A DNA stretch of 36,871 nucleotides from Anabaena sp. FACHB-1237 (GTDB lineage: Bacteria > Cyanobacteriota > Cyanobacteriia > Cyanobacteriales > Nostocaceae): contig NZ_JACJPV010000038.1 in the NCBI RefSeq assembly GCF_014696225.1, positions 1-36,871 of the forward strand. The letters are read 5' to 3'. This document shows, in pieces, positions 17,179-25,523 of the stretch (the stretch's first letter is position 1; every line of letters begins with the position of its first letter). Both the position numbers and the translations under genes were made by a program. A model generated the notes under the pieces. The model searched no databases and was not told the DNA's origin. It worked only from the letters and a program-made list of their open reading frames with translations.

Positions 17179-17197
17179 ATTTAAGGTCATAAATTCC

Positions 17198-18007
17198 ATG
17201 TCACAGGCGCTACTACGCCTCGGCGATAACTTTAACTCTTATATTAATGGTGAAGTCATAATTCATCCCACTGCTGTCATTGCCCCAGGAGTAATTCTCC
17301 AAGCAGCTAACAATAGTAAAATTGTCATTGGCGCTGGTGTTTGTATCGGAATGGGGTCTATTATTCAAGTTAATGAGGGTATCATAGAAATAGAAGCAGG
17401 AGCAAATTTAGGATCAGGCTTTTTGATGGTTGGTGCAGGTAAAATTGGTAGTAATGCTTGTATTGGTGCAGCAACAACAGTATTTAACTGTTCCATAGCA
17501 TCAGGACAAGTAATAGCGCCAGGTTCAATCGTGGGAGATAAAAGTCGGGAAAATGCCATTATTATGGTGACAGAAACACCACCATCTGATGATATTCCCG
17601 ATAGCACAGATTCTCCAGAAAGTCAAGTAGAAGAACAAATAAAAACAGAGATAAAAGAACAGATAGAGGAACAACCACAGGAAACAGTAACTTCCACCAC
17701 AGAATTTATTGCTGGTGGCTTTATGAGATTCAAGTCTAAATCTACCACAGTATCAACACCATCACCCACGCCAAAAAGTCAATCTCCTCCCCTTGAAGAT
17801 AACCCGAACCAAACCAATGATTCACCATCTGAGCAAAACATACCACAAGAAATAGAAACTACCACAGCAGAATTAGAAACCCAAGAGTCTGTAGCAAAAA
17901 CTATAGGTAGTTTAGGTACGCAAATTTATGGTAAAAGTAGTATTAACAGACTGTTGATTACATTGTTTCCCCATCGCCAATCTTTAAGTGAAGAAGATGA
18001 AAGCTAA
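17198..18007 (+). CDS. ccmN: Carboxysome assembly protein CcmN
   Basis: The ATG at 17198 (MSQALLRLGDNF) gives 269 aa, with AAGG upstream. An in-frame ATG at 17126 lies in repeat DNA and is rejected. Residues about 18-125 form hexapeptide (left-handed beta-helix) repeats that bind CcmM. A long Pro/Thr/Ser/Glu-rich linker follows. The C-terminus carries the encapsulation peptide, YGKSSINRLLITLFPHR, which recruits shell CcmK proteins. The protein thus bridges the Rubisco/CcmM core and the shell. Sequence features in order are all as expected for the family. Confidence 0.95.
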   Translation: MSQALLRLGDNFNSYINGEVIIHPTAVIAPGVILQAANNSKIVIGAGVCIGMGSIIQVNEGIIEIEAGANLGSGFLMVGAGKIGSNACIGAATTVFNCSIASGQVIAPGSIVGDKSRENAIIMVTETPPSDDIPDSTDSPESQVEEQIKTEIKEQIEEQPQETVTSTTEFIAGGFMRFKSKSTTVSTPSPTPKSQSPPLEDNPNQTNDSPSEQNIPQEIETTTAELETQESVAKTIGSLGTQIYGKSSINRLLITLFPHRQSLSEEDES

Positions 18008-18060
18008 AATTTCCAGCTTTGCTTATTTGCGTGAAACATAATTATGGAGCATAATTTAAC

Positions 18061-18858
18061 ATGGAAACATATAATCAACGGGCTTTAAGTACCATTCATG
18101 CACCACAACGCCAAAACAATTTTAAAGATACTGCTTTAGGATTGATCTCTACTTTGAGTTTTCCATCCATCGTAGGTATAGCTGACAATATGTTAAAGTC
18201 GGCAGGAGTCCATTTAGTGGGTTATGAAAAAATTGGTAGTGGACATTGTACCGCCATAATTCGTGGTGGAATTTCTGATGTGCGTTTAGCTATAGAAACT
18301 GGGATACAGACAGCTAAACAATATGATCAACCTGCTTCTAGTTTAGTTATTCCTCGTCCCTATCCTAACCTAGATATTGTATTACCCATTAACCGTTGGC
18401 ATCAACACTTCCATCAAAGTGGTCATAGTCGTTTAAGTAATCAAGCGATTGGTTTAGTAGAAACTCGTGGTTTTCCCGCTATGGTGGGTGCTTGTGATGC
18501 TATGTTAAAATCTGCTGATGTCCATTTAGCATCCTATGAGAAAATTGGTGCAGGGTTATGTACTGCTATTATTCGTGGTACAGTCTCCAATGTGGCCGTA
18601 GCTGTGGAAGCAGGAATGGCAGAAGCAGAGCGCATAGGCGAGCTTAATGCAGCTATGATTATTCCTAGACCTTTAGAAGAACTAGAAGAAACTTTACCAG
18701 TGGCTAGTTGTTGGGTTGAAGAAAGTCAACCTGTAAATATTCCCATAAATATTCCTGTGAATATTAAGGAGAAAATTACAGATGTAGAAGCAGTAGAATT
18801 ACCAGATTTAGCTAAGTTACCGGTTAAGATTAAGGAAGAAATATGGCGTGATGAATAG
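18061..18858 (+). CDS. ccmO: Carboxysome tandem-BMC shell protein CcmO
   Basis: The 265 aa contain two BMC domains, about 24-110 (ALGLISTLSFPSIVGIADNM) and about 127-215 (AIGLVETRGFPAMVGACDAM). Both have KIG-type pore loops (YEKIGSGHCT and YEKIGAGLCT). A Pro/Ile/Asn-rich, acidic tail follows. CcmO is a tandem-domain shell protein thought to form pseudohexameric trimers in the shell. TGGAG precedes the ATG by about twelve bases. It closes the ccm operon 53 bases after ccmN. Confidence 0.92.
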   Translation: METYNQRALSTIHAPQRQNNFKDTALGLISTLSFPSIVGIADNMLKSAGVHLVGYEKIGSGHCTAIIRGGISDVRLAIETGIQTAKQYDQPASSLVIPRPYPNLDIVLPINRWHQHFHQSGHSRLSNQAIGLVETRGFPAMVGACDAMLKSADVHLASYEKIGAGLCTAIIRGTVSNVAVAVEAGMAEAERIGELNAAMIIPRPLEELEETLPVASCWVEESQPVNIPINIPVNIKEKITDVEAVELPDLAKLPVKIKEEIWRDE

Positions 18859-19329
18859 GAGTTGTTGCTAATATTAATCACTCAAAAACTATTACTCAAA
18901 AACCGGGGATAAATGCTATAATTACTCTACAATAAATATTGTTAGGACTTACGCAACTGTCACACTAAAAAATCTGTTGTAGGCTGGTTCAGATATGAAC
19001 AATTTAGTTATTTACATGATTTATACTGTCTGACGTAGTTGGTGAGCTTGTCGAACCACACCCTATCAATATGCCAGTTGCGTAAGTCCTGATTGTAAAA
19101 CATCTAAAAATATCATATTAAATTAATATGTAGTAAAATATCCATTGATTCTTTCAATGGTATATATGATATATAAATAAAATATTATAAAATATAATGT
19201 TAAATAATGTGAGAATTTTGTAAAAATGCACAAGATAAATAATGATTTTACTAGTAAAATGCTACCAGAATATTTTTAGTAAAAAGCTACTGAAAATTCT
19301 AAAACTTTAAGAAGTTATTGGTGTAATAT
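18859..19329. other. Intergenic region between ccmO and hicA, carrying a MITE
   Basis: No gene is seen in these 471 bases. The MITE at 18944-19090 occupies the left part. The rest is very AT-rich (TATATGATATATAAATAAAA type), may hold the hicAB promoter, and shows no clear terminator for the ccm operon. Confidence 0.6.
18944..19090. mobile_element. 147-bp MITE with perfect 16-bp terminal inverted repeats
   Basis: AGGACTTACGCAACTG at 18944-18959 and its exact reverse complement at 19075-19090 bound a non-coding 147-bp segment. ATTGT lies one base outside each end and may be a target duplication. The right-end sequence AATATGCCAGTTGCGTA (19068-19084) recurs exactly at 36340-36356. No transposase frame is inside, so it would be mobilised in trans by a related IS. 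Confidence 0.75.
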
Positions 19330-19515
19330 ATGAAAGTAAAAGAAGTCATCAATTTAATTGAGTCAGATGGCTGGTATCTTGTGGCCACTGAAGGTAGTCA
19401 TCGTCAATTTAAACATCCAGTAAAACATGGTAAAGTAACGGTATCGGGTGAAATGAGGAATGATCTCAAAAAAGGGGTGTTAGGTAGTATTCTTAAACAA
19501 GCAGGACTGAAATAA
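19330..19515 (+). CDS. hicA: HicA-family mRNA interferase toxin
   Basis: This 61-aa protein has the typical HicA pattern: MKVKEVINLIESDGW, then GSHRQFKHP with the catalytic His in G-S-H-x-Q/x-F, then KVTVSG and a C-terminal LKQAGL. The double-stranded RNA-binding-like fold cleaves mRNA. Its TAA overlaps the hicB ATG by one base (TAATG). Toxin-first order is normal for hicAB. Length is at the usual value of about 60. Confidence 0.9.
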   Translation: MKVKEVINLIESDGWYLVATEGSHRQFKHPVKHGKVTVSGEMRNDLKKGVLGSILKQAGLK

Positions 19516-19772
19516 TGGATAAATATCTGATTGTTGTAGAAAAAAGTGACACAGGATTTTCCGCATACTCCCCGGATGTCTGGGGTTGTATTGCTACAGG
19601 GGAGACACTGGAAGAAACTGTAGAAAATATGCGTTCAGCCTTAATTTTTCATTTTCAAGATATTACATCACTTCCCCAACCTCGTGGAATAGATTCTTAT
19701 TTGGATGCTTTACGAGAGTCGGAGGGGGAGGAATTTTATCTTACACATATTGGGGTGGGAATTTTAACATAA
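19515..19772 (+). CDS. hicB: HicB-family antitoxin
   Basis: This 85-aa protein has the partial RNase H-like HicB fold: MDKYLIVVEKSDTGFSAYSPDVWGCIATGET, here in pieces YLIVVEK, GFSAYSPDV and CIATGETLEE. The C-terminal part is short and lacks an evident ribbon-helix-helix or HTH DNA-binding segment, so this is the short HicB type. It should bind and block HicA. It is translationally coupled to hicA. Confidence 0.88.
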   Translation: MDKYLIVVEKSDTGFSAYSPDVWGCIATGETLEETVENMRSALIFHFQDITSLPQPRGIDSYLDALRESEGEEFYLTHIGVGILT

Positions 19773-20307
19773 TTACATAAATACAAGATGAATAGACATC
19801 AAGATATCAAAACATGAAAAGACAATGTTGACAAAAATCCAAACTTGCGATACAGTACTTTTATAGTGCGGATCTGTGTCCACATATATACTAAAATTTT
19901 TATCAATCACTATCTTCACGTCGAAAAAATATCATTATCCATCCTGAAAATGCTTTCATCCTGGATACCCTGATTCTGACAATTAATGACAACAACAAAA
20001 TAGAATAAAGCTAATTAACAGTAACTGAAAAGCTAACAATTACTAACAATTACCTACTTATGCTTACTGTGCAAAGTCACACCTCTATGGTAACAATATT
20101 GCAATTTGGTGGTAAAATATCTGGCGTTGGTGAACTCAGGTACGAAATTGAGAAATTCAAAATTTGAAACTTTGCGTCTAACGCAAGTGCTTCGCTGATG
20201 GCCTAAATAAATGTCATACCCCAATTCAGCAATGCCACATATCTTCATACTACTAAGATTAAGGTTTTTTGTATCGGTACGTTATGAACGCACCCTACAA
20301 TTTAAGA
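19773..20307. other. Intergenic region between hicB and clpB
   Basis: No convincing gene lies in these 535 bases. A short minus-strand frame at 20054-20248 has non-coding-like composition and was rejected. The right end holds GTACGTTATGAACGCACCCTACAA-like sequence (about 20278-20301), a member of the GTAGGGTGCGT repeat family seen at 26495 and 36274. Confidence 0.5.
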
Positions 20308-22920
20308 TTAGACAACTATTTCCGCCAAATGACTAAATTTTAATCTCTCATATTCCACATCTACAAAAATTGTATCTCCATCACTGAAATCTCCCCGCAA
20401 AATAGCTTTCGCAATTTGTGTTTCCAATTCTCTTTGAATGGCTCGCTTAAGCGGTCTTGCTCCAAAAACAGGATCATATCCCACATCAGCAAGGAAATCT
20501 AAAGCAGATTCAGAAAGTTTTAACGACATTTTTCGCTCAGTTAATCTTTCTTGTAATCTCATGACTTGCAATTGTACAATATTGCGTAGTTCTGATTTTT
20601 GTAAGCTATGGAAAATAATTAGTTCATCCAAACGGTTAAGAAATTCTGGCCGGAAACTATTTCTCATTGCTTCCATGACTCGTATTCGCATTTCATCATA
20701 ACGGTTATCGTCTCCAGCCAAATCAAGTATATATTGAGAACCAATATTACTAGTCATGATGATAATACTATTTTTAAAGTCTACTGTACGTCCTTGAGAG
20801 TCCGTTACTCTTCCATCATCAAGAATTTGCAAGAAGATGTTAAATACATCAGGATGTGCCTTTTCAATCTCATCAAATAATATCACTGCATAGGGACGAC
20901 GACGTATTGCTTCTGTAAGCTGTCCTCCTTCCTCATATCCTACATATCCTGGAGGCGCACCAATTAATCGAGATACAGCGTGTTTTTCCATGTATTCGGA
21001 CATATCAATTCTGACTAGTGCTTCCTCCGTGTCAAACATATAAGCCGCTAATGCTTTAGCTAATTCGGTTTTACCTACTCCTGTGGGTCCAAGAAAAACA
21101 AAGCTGGCTATAGGACGATTAGGATCTGAAAGTCCAGCGCGAGAGCGTTGAATAGCATCTGCTACAGCTGTAACTGCTTCATGCTGTCCAATGACACGAC
21201 GATGAAGTTCAGCTTCTAAATGTAGTAGTTTCTCTTTTTCTGACTCTACTAGTTTGCTGATGGGTATACCAGTCCATTTAGAAATGATTTCCGCAATATC
21301 TGCTTCTGTGACTTCTTCCCGTAATAAAGATTTTCCTGTGCCCTGAGTTTGAGAAAGTTCACTTTCGATGGTTTCTAGTTGTTTGTGTAACTGTGTCAGT
21401 TTACCGTATTTTAATTCAGCAGCGCGGTTTAGATCATAGTTTCTTTCGGCTTGTTGAATTTCTAAGTTTACACGATCTATTTCTTCTTTAATAGATTGTA
21501 TTTTGGTAATAATATCTTTCTCTGATTGCCATTGTGTGTTTAGGGTACGTTGATCTTCTTTGAAATCAGCTAATTCTTTATCTAATCTTTCTAAACGTTC
21601 ACGGGATGCGGGATCACTTTCTTTTTGTAATGAAAGTTTCTCCATTTCTAATTGCAGGATTTTTCGGTCTATTTCGTCTAATTCCTCTGGTTTTGAGGTA
21701 ATTTCCATTTTTAAGCGTGCGGCTGCTTCATCAACTAGGTCTATAGCTTTATCTGGTAGGAAGCGATCGCTAATATATCTATTAGATAAGGTAGCAGCAG
21801 CAACTAATGAACTATCAGAAATTCTTACACCATGATGTACTTCATAACGTTCTTTCAATCCTCGCAAAATAGAAATAGTATCTTGTACATCAGGCTGATC
21901 TACATATACTTGTTGAAAACGTCTTTCTAGTGCTGCATCTTTTTCTATATATTTCCGGTACTCGTCTAAAGTTGTTGCACCAATACAGCGTAATTCACCC
22001 CTGGCTAACATAGGTTTTAATAAATTACCTGCATCCATCGCTCCTTGAGTAGCCCCAGCACCAACCACAGTATGGATTTCATCAATAAATAATACTATAT
22101 TGCCGCCAGATTCAGTAACTTCTTTTAATACCGCTTTCAGTCGTTCTTCAAATTCTCCTCGGAATTTTGCTCCCGCTATTAACGCACCCATATCCAATGC
22201 TATGAGTTTACGATCTTTGAGAGACTGGGGAACATCTCCTGCGACTATACGTTGTGCTAAACCTTCAGCAATAGCGGTTTTACCTACTCCTGGTTCACCA
22301 ATTAACACAGGGTTATTTTTCGTGCGGCGTGATAAAATTTGTACAGTGCGGCGAATTTCGTCATCTCGGCCAATTACAGGATCTAGTTTACCTTCACGAG
22401 CAGCCTGAGTGAGATCCCGTCCGTATTTTTCTAAAGATTGATATTTACCTTCTGGATTTTGATCTGTCACGGTTTGATTTCCCCGAATTTGTTTAATAAT
22501 AAGTTTAAGTTTGCCTTCATCTAACCCAAATTCCTGGAGTAGACTTTTACCAAAGCGATCATCTTTGGCATAACTTAATAATAAATGTTCTATGGAGATA
22601 TATTCATCTTTAAATTCTTGACGATATTTTTCTGATCTATCTAAGAGTGTATCTAAACCTTTACCTAAGTATACCGAACTACTACCTCCAGATACCTTGG
22701 GTTGACGCTGGATAAATTGTTCTGTACGTTCACGGATTTTTGACAGGTTAGCACCTGCTTTAGTAAATATGGCATTTGCCAAACCGTCTTGTTCTAAGAG
22801 TGCTTTGAAAAGATGTTCGGTTTCCAGTTGTTGCTGTTGGTATTGTTTAGCGATGTCGGGAGTTTGGGCGATCGCTTCCCAGGCTTTTTCTGTAAACTGA
22901 TTAGGGTTAGTTGGTTGCAT
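20308..22920 (-). CDS. clpB: ClpB disaggregase chaperone (Hsp104 family)
   Basis: This 870-aa AAA+ protein has the full ClpB layout. An N-terminal Clp repeat domain (about 1-150) is followed by NBD1 with Walker A GEPGVGKT (208-215) and Walker B FIDEIHTV. The coiled-coil middle domain (about 410-530) is rich in E, K and L. NBD2 has Walker A GPTGVGKT (near 610) and ILFDEIEKA. There is no ClpP-binding IGF/L loop set, so it is a disaggregase working with DnaK rather than a protease partner. The start is supported by [14 protein letters not shown], a standard ClpB beginning. No CIRCE operator is seen upstream. Whether it is ClpB1 or ClpB2 cannot be fixed. Confidence 0.95.
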   Translation of the reverse strand: MQPTNPNQFTEKAWEAIAQTPDIAKQYQQQQLETEHLFKALLEQDGLANAIFTKAGANLSKIRERTEQFIQRQPKVSGGSSSVYLGKGLDTLLDRSEKYRQEFKDEYISIEHLLLSYAKDDRFGKSLLQEFGLDEGKLKLIIKQIRGNQTVTDQNPEGKYQSLEKYGRDLTQAAREGKLDPVIGRDDEIRRTVQILSRRTKNNPVLIGEPGVGKTAIAEGLAQRIVAGDVPQSLKDRKLIALDMGALIAGAKFRGEFEERLKAVLKEVTESGGNIVLFIDEIHTVVGAGATQGAMDAGNLLKPMLARGELRCIGATTLDEYRKYIEKDAALERRFQQVYVDQPDVQDTISILRGLKERYEVHHGVRISDSSLVAAATLSNRYISDRFLPDKAIDLVDEAAARLKMEITSKPEELDEIDRKILQLEMEKLSLQKESDPASRERLERLDKELADFKEDQRTLNTQWQSEKDIITKIQSIKEEIDRVNLEIQQAERNYDLNRAAELKYGKLTQLHKQLETIESELSQTQGTGKSLLREEVTEADIAEIISKWTGIPISKLVESEKEKLLHLEAELHRRVIGQHEAVTAVADAIQRSRAGLSDPNRPIASFVFLGPTGVGKTELAKALAAYMFDTEEALVRIDMSEYMEKHAVSRLIGAPPGYVGYEEGGQLTEAIRRRPYAVILFDEIEKAHPDVFNIFLQILDDGRVTDSQGRTVDFKNSIIIMTSNIGSQYILDLAGDDNRYDEMRIRVMEAMRNSFRPEFLNRLDELIIFHSLQKSELRNIVQLQVMRLQERLTERKMSLKLSESALDFLADVGYDPVFGARPLKRAIQRELETQIAKAILRGDFSDGDTIFVDVEYERLKFSHLAEIVV

Positions 22921-23376
22921 AGTGTTTTTTCATAACTGACTCATTATTGATTGATTATAAAAATAGTTGATAATTAATCAAGATCGGTCTTCACGCTGTA
23001 AACTGTAGTATTTACCAGGATTTAGTTTACCATGTGTGGATGTTGTGTGATTTACAACAATAGGTTAAAGATGGCTTGGTTGCTTTATAGCTTGACCTTT
23101 TAATTACTTTTAATTTTAATTACTTTTAATTAGTTGGAATAGCTAAATTACTTTGATTTTAAATACTAAGAATGTAAAAATACAAGAAGATGATCCCACA
23201 AGCATTAAGTATTTTTAACAAAAAAGGACATTCATTTACTAGTGAAAAATAAGATCCGCGACTTCTTGAGTAATTTGGGGATCTGAATCTTTTAATAGTT
23301 GACGGTAATCAGAAAATTTATTATATTAGAAATATTTATTAGTTGAAAAAATAGCATTAAAAGTGAGTTTAATAAT
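22921..23376. other. Intergenic region between clpB and the retropepsin cassette
   Basis: No gene is seen in these 456 bases. It contains a short direct repeat of TTAATTACTTTTAATT type at about 23100-23135 and the degenerate hairpin at 23253-23283. The clpB promoter should lie at its left end. Confidence 0.5.
23253..23283. repeat. 31-bp REP-like inverted repeat (degenerate copy)
   Basis: This begins GATCCGCGACTTCTT and ends TTTGGGGATC. It has the same length as, and is identical at 27 of 31 positions to, the copy at 34270-34300. Its stem is weakened by the changes. Confidence 0.65.
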
Positions 23377-23694
23377 ATGACAGAATTAACATCAAAACAA
23401 CCAAGAAGAAGAGGCAGAATTTTTCCTGAATTGACTTTATCACCGGAAGAATTAGCTAAACGTAAAGCTGAAAATGAGGCTGAATATAAACGTTATCGGG
23501 CAATTTTTGAAAGAGTGCGTCCTGAGTTGATTCAAGAACATTATGGTTGGTATATTGCCATTGAATTAAATAGTGGTGATTATGTAATTGATCAAGATGT
23601 GGATATTGCCCATAAAAAAGCTCTCGAAAAATTCCCAAATGCTGATCATTGTGTTTTTCGTTTGAATGAATCTGGAGCAACTGGGACAATATGA
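23377..23694 (+). CDS. Small conserved protein of unknown function paired with a retropepsin-like protein (copy A)
   Basis: This 105-aa protein has a basic N-terminus, SKQPRRRGRIFPELTLSP, a charged helix (EELAKRKAENEAEYKRYRAIF), then WYIAIELNSGDYVID and a C-terminal FRLNESGATGTI. I recall this as a recurring cyanobacterial small protein lying just upstream of aspartyl-protease-like genes. Its TGA overlaps the next ATG by four bases (ATGA). A close paralogue with the same length lies at 24096-24413. It has no recognised catalytic motif. A regulatory, inhibitor or antitoxin-like role toward the protease is an inference from the pairing only. Confidence 0.65.
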   Translation: MTELTSKQPRRRGRIFPELTLSPEELAKRKAENEAEYKRYRAIFERVRPELIQEHYGWYIAIELNSGDYVIDQDVDIAHKKALEKFPNADHCVFRLNESGATGTI

Positions 23695-24053
23695 TACAAG
23701 GTATATTTGGTGAAAAGGGTAAGCTATTTTTTGAAATTGATTTAGTTACTAATGATGGTTTATTTTTGCCTATAGATGCCCTTTTAGATACTGGTTTTAC
23801 AGGCTTTTTAGCGATGAATAAACAAGATTTAGATAGTCTTGGTTGGGGTTATTTAGGACGAGAACCTTTACAAACAGCAAAGGGAGAAGTTGAGTTTCAA
23901 AAATATTTAGGTAAGGTGATTTTGGATAATCAAGAGTATGAAATTCCTGTTTATACTGGGGATGAATTGACGGAAATTTTATTGGGTTCTGCATGGTTGG
24001 AATTTTTGCCTTTAGTGGTGAATTTTCCACAGGGGATTTTGACTTTGGGATGA
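23691..24053 (+). CDS. Retropepsin-like (clan AA) aspartyl protease-type protein
   Basis: This 120-aa protein has the retropepsin active-site motif in ALLDTGFTGFLAM (D33, T34, G35). A second family block near the end, EILLGSAWLEFLP, resembles the I-L-G-x-x-x-L strand of clan AA proteins. The size is about that of one retropepsin monomer, which would dimerise to form the active site. It is coupled to copy A by a 4-base overlap. Substrate and role are unknown. A second copy is missing after copy B; only its first codons remain. Confidence 0.7.
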   Translation: MIQGIFGEKGKLFFEIDLVTNDGLFLPIDALLDTGFTGFLAMNKQDLDSLGWGYLGREPLQTAKGEVEFQKYLGKVILDNQEYEIPVYTGDELTEILLGSAWLEFLPLVVNFPQGILTLG

Positions 24054-24095
24054 TTCTTGAGTCTTAAAATAATAGTAAAAATGGAGTTTAAAAAT

Positions 24096-24413
24096 ATGAC
24101 ACAGTTAACATCAAAACAACCAAGAAGAAGAGGCAGAATTTTTCCTGAATTGACTTTATCACCAGAAGAATTAGCTAAACGTGAAGCAGAAAGAGCAGCA
24201 TTTCATCAACGTTGCTGGGCAATTTTTCAGCGTTTACTTCCTGAATTGATGCAAGATTATTATAATTGGTATATTGCAGTAGAACCAGATAGTGGTGATT
24301 ATTTTGTTGATCAAAATATGGAAGTTGCTAGTAAAAAAGCAAGGGAAAAATATCGTCATGTTATACATTTTTTATTTCGTATTAATGAAACTGGAGTAAC
24401 AGGTAGAATATGA
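24096..24413 (+). CDS. Small conserved protein of unknown function (copy B)
   Basis: The start at ATG 24096 is chosen because it aligns exactly with copy A; an upstream in-frame ATG at 24057 is less likely. The 105 residues share the N-terminal block SKQPRRRGRIFPELTLSP, the WYIAVEPDSGDYFVD segment and the ending FRINETGVTGRI with copy A. Middle regions have diverged. The DNA before both starts is also similar. After its TGA the first bases of the protease start are kept (ATGATACAGGG), but the frame stops within ten codons, so this copy has lost its partner. Confidence 0.65.
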   Translation: MTQLTSKQPRRRGRIFPELTLSPEELAKREAERAAFHQRCWAIFQRLLPELMQDYYNWYIAVEPDSGDYFVDQNMEVASKKAREKYRHVIHFLFRINETGVTGRI

Positions 24414-24424
24414 TACAGGGTTTT

Positions 24425-24763
24425 TTAATTAATTTGTAAGTCCCGCAAATAGTAAAATCTATCATTTTTCCCATTATCTGATTTTTCTCTTCCTAAATAA
24501 CCTGCTAATGGTGATGATAATTCTATTAATAAATCATGGACTATTTCATCTGTTAAGTTAGATTTATTAATCGCGTTATATTGAGTGCGAATTTCCATCA
24601 CTGTCACAGCTATTTGATTATTTGCTTTAGGAATTTCTTTCACTGCTTGAATAATCAGCGATCGCAATTTTATCTCTTTTTTTACTTTATCAATATATTC
24701 ATTAATTTTATCATCGGCTGCTTCTCCAAAAGGTTCTTTTTCTAAATAGGGTTTTAAATTCAA
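24425..24763 (-). pseudogene. Unidentified 3' gene fragment next to a broken transposase
   Basis: This frame of 112 codons starts only at a TTG (24763) and abuts the truncated end of an IS630 transposase. The peptide is charged and helical, with VKKEIKLRSLIIQAVKEI and, near its end, GYLGREKSDNGKNDRFYYL. I do not recognise the family. The lack of a normal start and the junction with IS DNA suggest the C-terminal part of a gene cut by an insertion. It could alternatively be an intact small gene. Confidence 0.4.
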
Positions 24764-25147
24764 TATTGAACTCTTTCAGTCTCTTTTTCCGAGGCGTGCA
24801 ATGTTTTTTTTAGGCTAATTTGCATCTTCTGTAACATCCGCTGTAGATATACTAATTGTTATTCCTGTTCTTTCTTGAATAATTAAGCGAATTTCTTCCA
24901 AGGTGGCATCATTCTTGTCTTCAACTATTTCTTGGAGAATATTCAGTTGTTCAGGATTTAGCTTTGTAGGAGTTTGTTTTATCCTCTGTTTGGGCGCAAT
25001 ACTTTGTGTTTCTCTATATTGCTTTAGTAATTTCTCTACAAAACTTAAACTTACACAAAATCTTTTTGCTAATTGACGTTGTGATATTCCACTTTCCAAG
25101 TATGTATCAAATATTTTTTTGCGAAAATCGAGAGAATATGCTTTCAT
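24760..25147 (-). pseudogene. IS630-family transposase remnant, frameshifted and truncated
   Basis: The first 100 or so residues are a good IS630-type N-terminus: MKAYSLDFRKKIFDTYLE, ISQRQLAKRF and LSFVEKLLKQYRET, a helix-turn-helix region, then ERTGITISIST. The original frame then ends at TAG (24815). One frame over, the protein continues as RMLQKMQISLKKTLHASEK and ETERVQY to a stop at 24760. That is the expected continuation of this family, so a small indel lies near 24836. The DDE catalytic domain is missing, so the copy is inactive. Confidence 0.8.
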
Positions 25148-25381
25148 TTTTACTCCTAATGTAGATCGACAGCCTTATCTTAATTAGTGTACCTCATTAG
25201 ACTGGGAAATGCTATATTATCCTGTAAATACTGTTTATTTTCCTAATATTCCTCATCACAATCTCAACTTGTCCCAATAAAAAGCAACAGAGAATTTACG
25301 TAAATTAACGAAACATTTCTCAACAAAAATATTCTCAACTTTAGAAAAATTGCTGGTTATAAACCGCATTCACACAAATAA

Positions 25382-25399
25382 AACCCACCTGGGTGGGTT
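25382..25399. terminator. Strong inverted repeat, possible terminator of mdh
   Basis: AACCCACC (25382-25389) pairs perfectly with GGTGGGTT (25392-25399) across a 2-base spacer. It lies about 125 bases past the mdh stop on the minus strand. On that strand the stem is followed by TTTATTTGTG, a moderate T tract. Confidence 0.4.
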
Positions 25400-25430
25400 C
25401 AATTTCCGTTAGTTCGCGTAGGCGGACTTT

Positions 25431-25500
25431 GATTGTGTAGACGCGAATTATATTCGCCTATTATTCATTGATTGTGTAGATGCGAATTACATTCGCCTTA
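25431..25500. repeat. Two tandem palindrome-bearing units
   Basis: Units begin GATTGTGTAGA at 25431 and 25470, a 39-bp period. Each contains GCGAAT-N3-ATTCGC (25443-25457 and 25482-25496). Confidence 0.7.
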
Positions 25501-25523
25501 TATTCTGATACTCTCGCCTAAGA

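Larger units (their letters stand above)
25148..25523. other. Intergenic region between the IS630 remnant and mdh, with repeats
   Basis: The left part probably includes the outer end of the IS630 copy; AGTGTACCTCAT (25186-25197) recurs at 36554-36565. The right part holds a hairpin and two tandem palindromic units, listed separately. No gene is seen. Confidence 0.5.

Noticed and set aside
20054..20248. Minus-strand 64-codon frame between hicB and clpB
   Set aside because: It runs through intergenic repeat-like DNA with Cys/His/Arg-rich random composition, and no ribosome-binding site is seen.
20438..22408. Plus-strand frames inside clpB (20438, 21560, 22100)
   Set aside because: All are shadows of the 870-aa ClpB gene.
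22921..23000. CIRCE (HrcA) operator before clpB
   Set aside because: No TTAGCACTC-type inverted repeat is present.
23456..24030. Minus-strand frames across the small-protein/retropepsin cassette
   Set aside because: The duplicated plus-strand genes with conserved blocks explain this DNA better.
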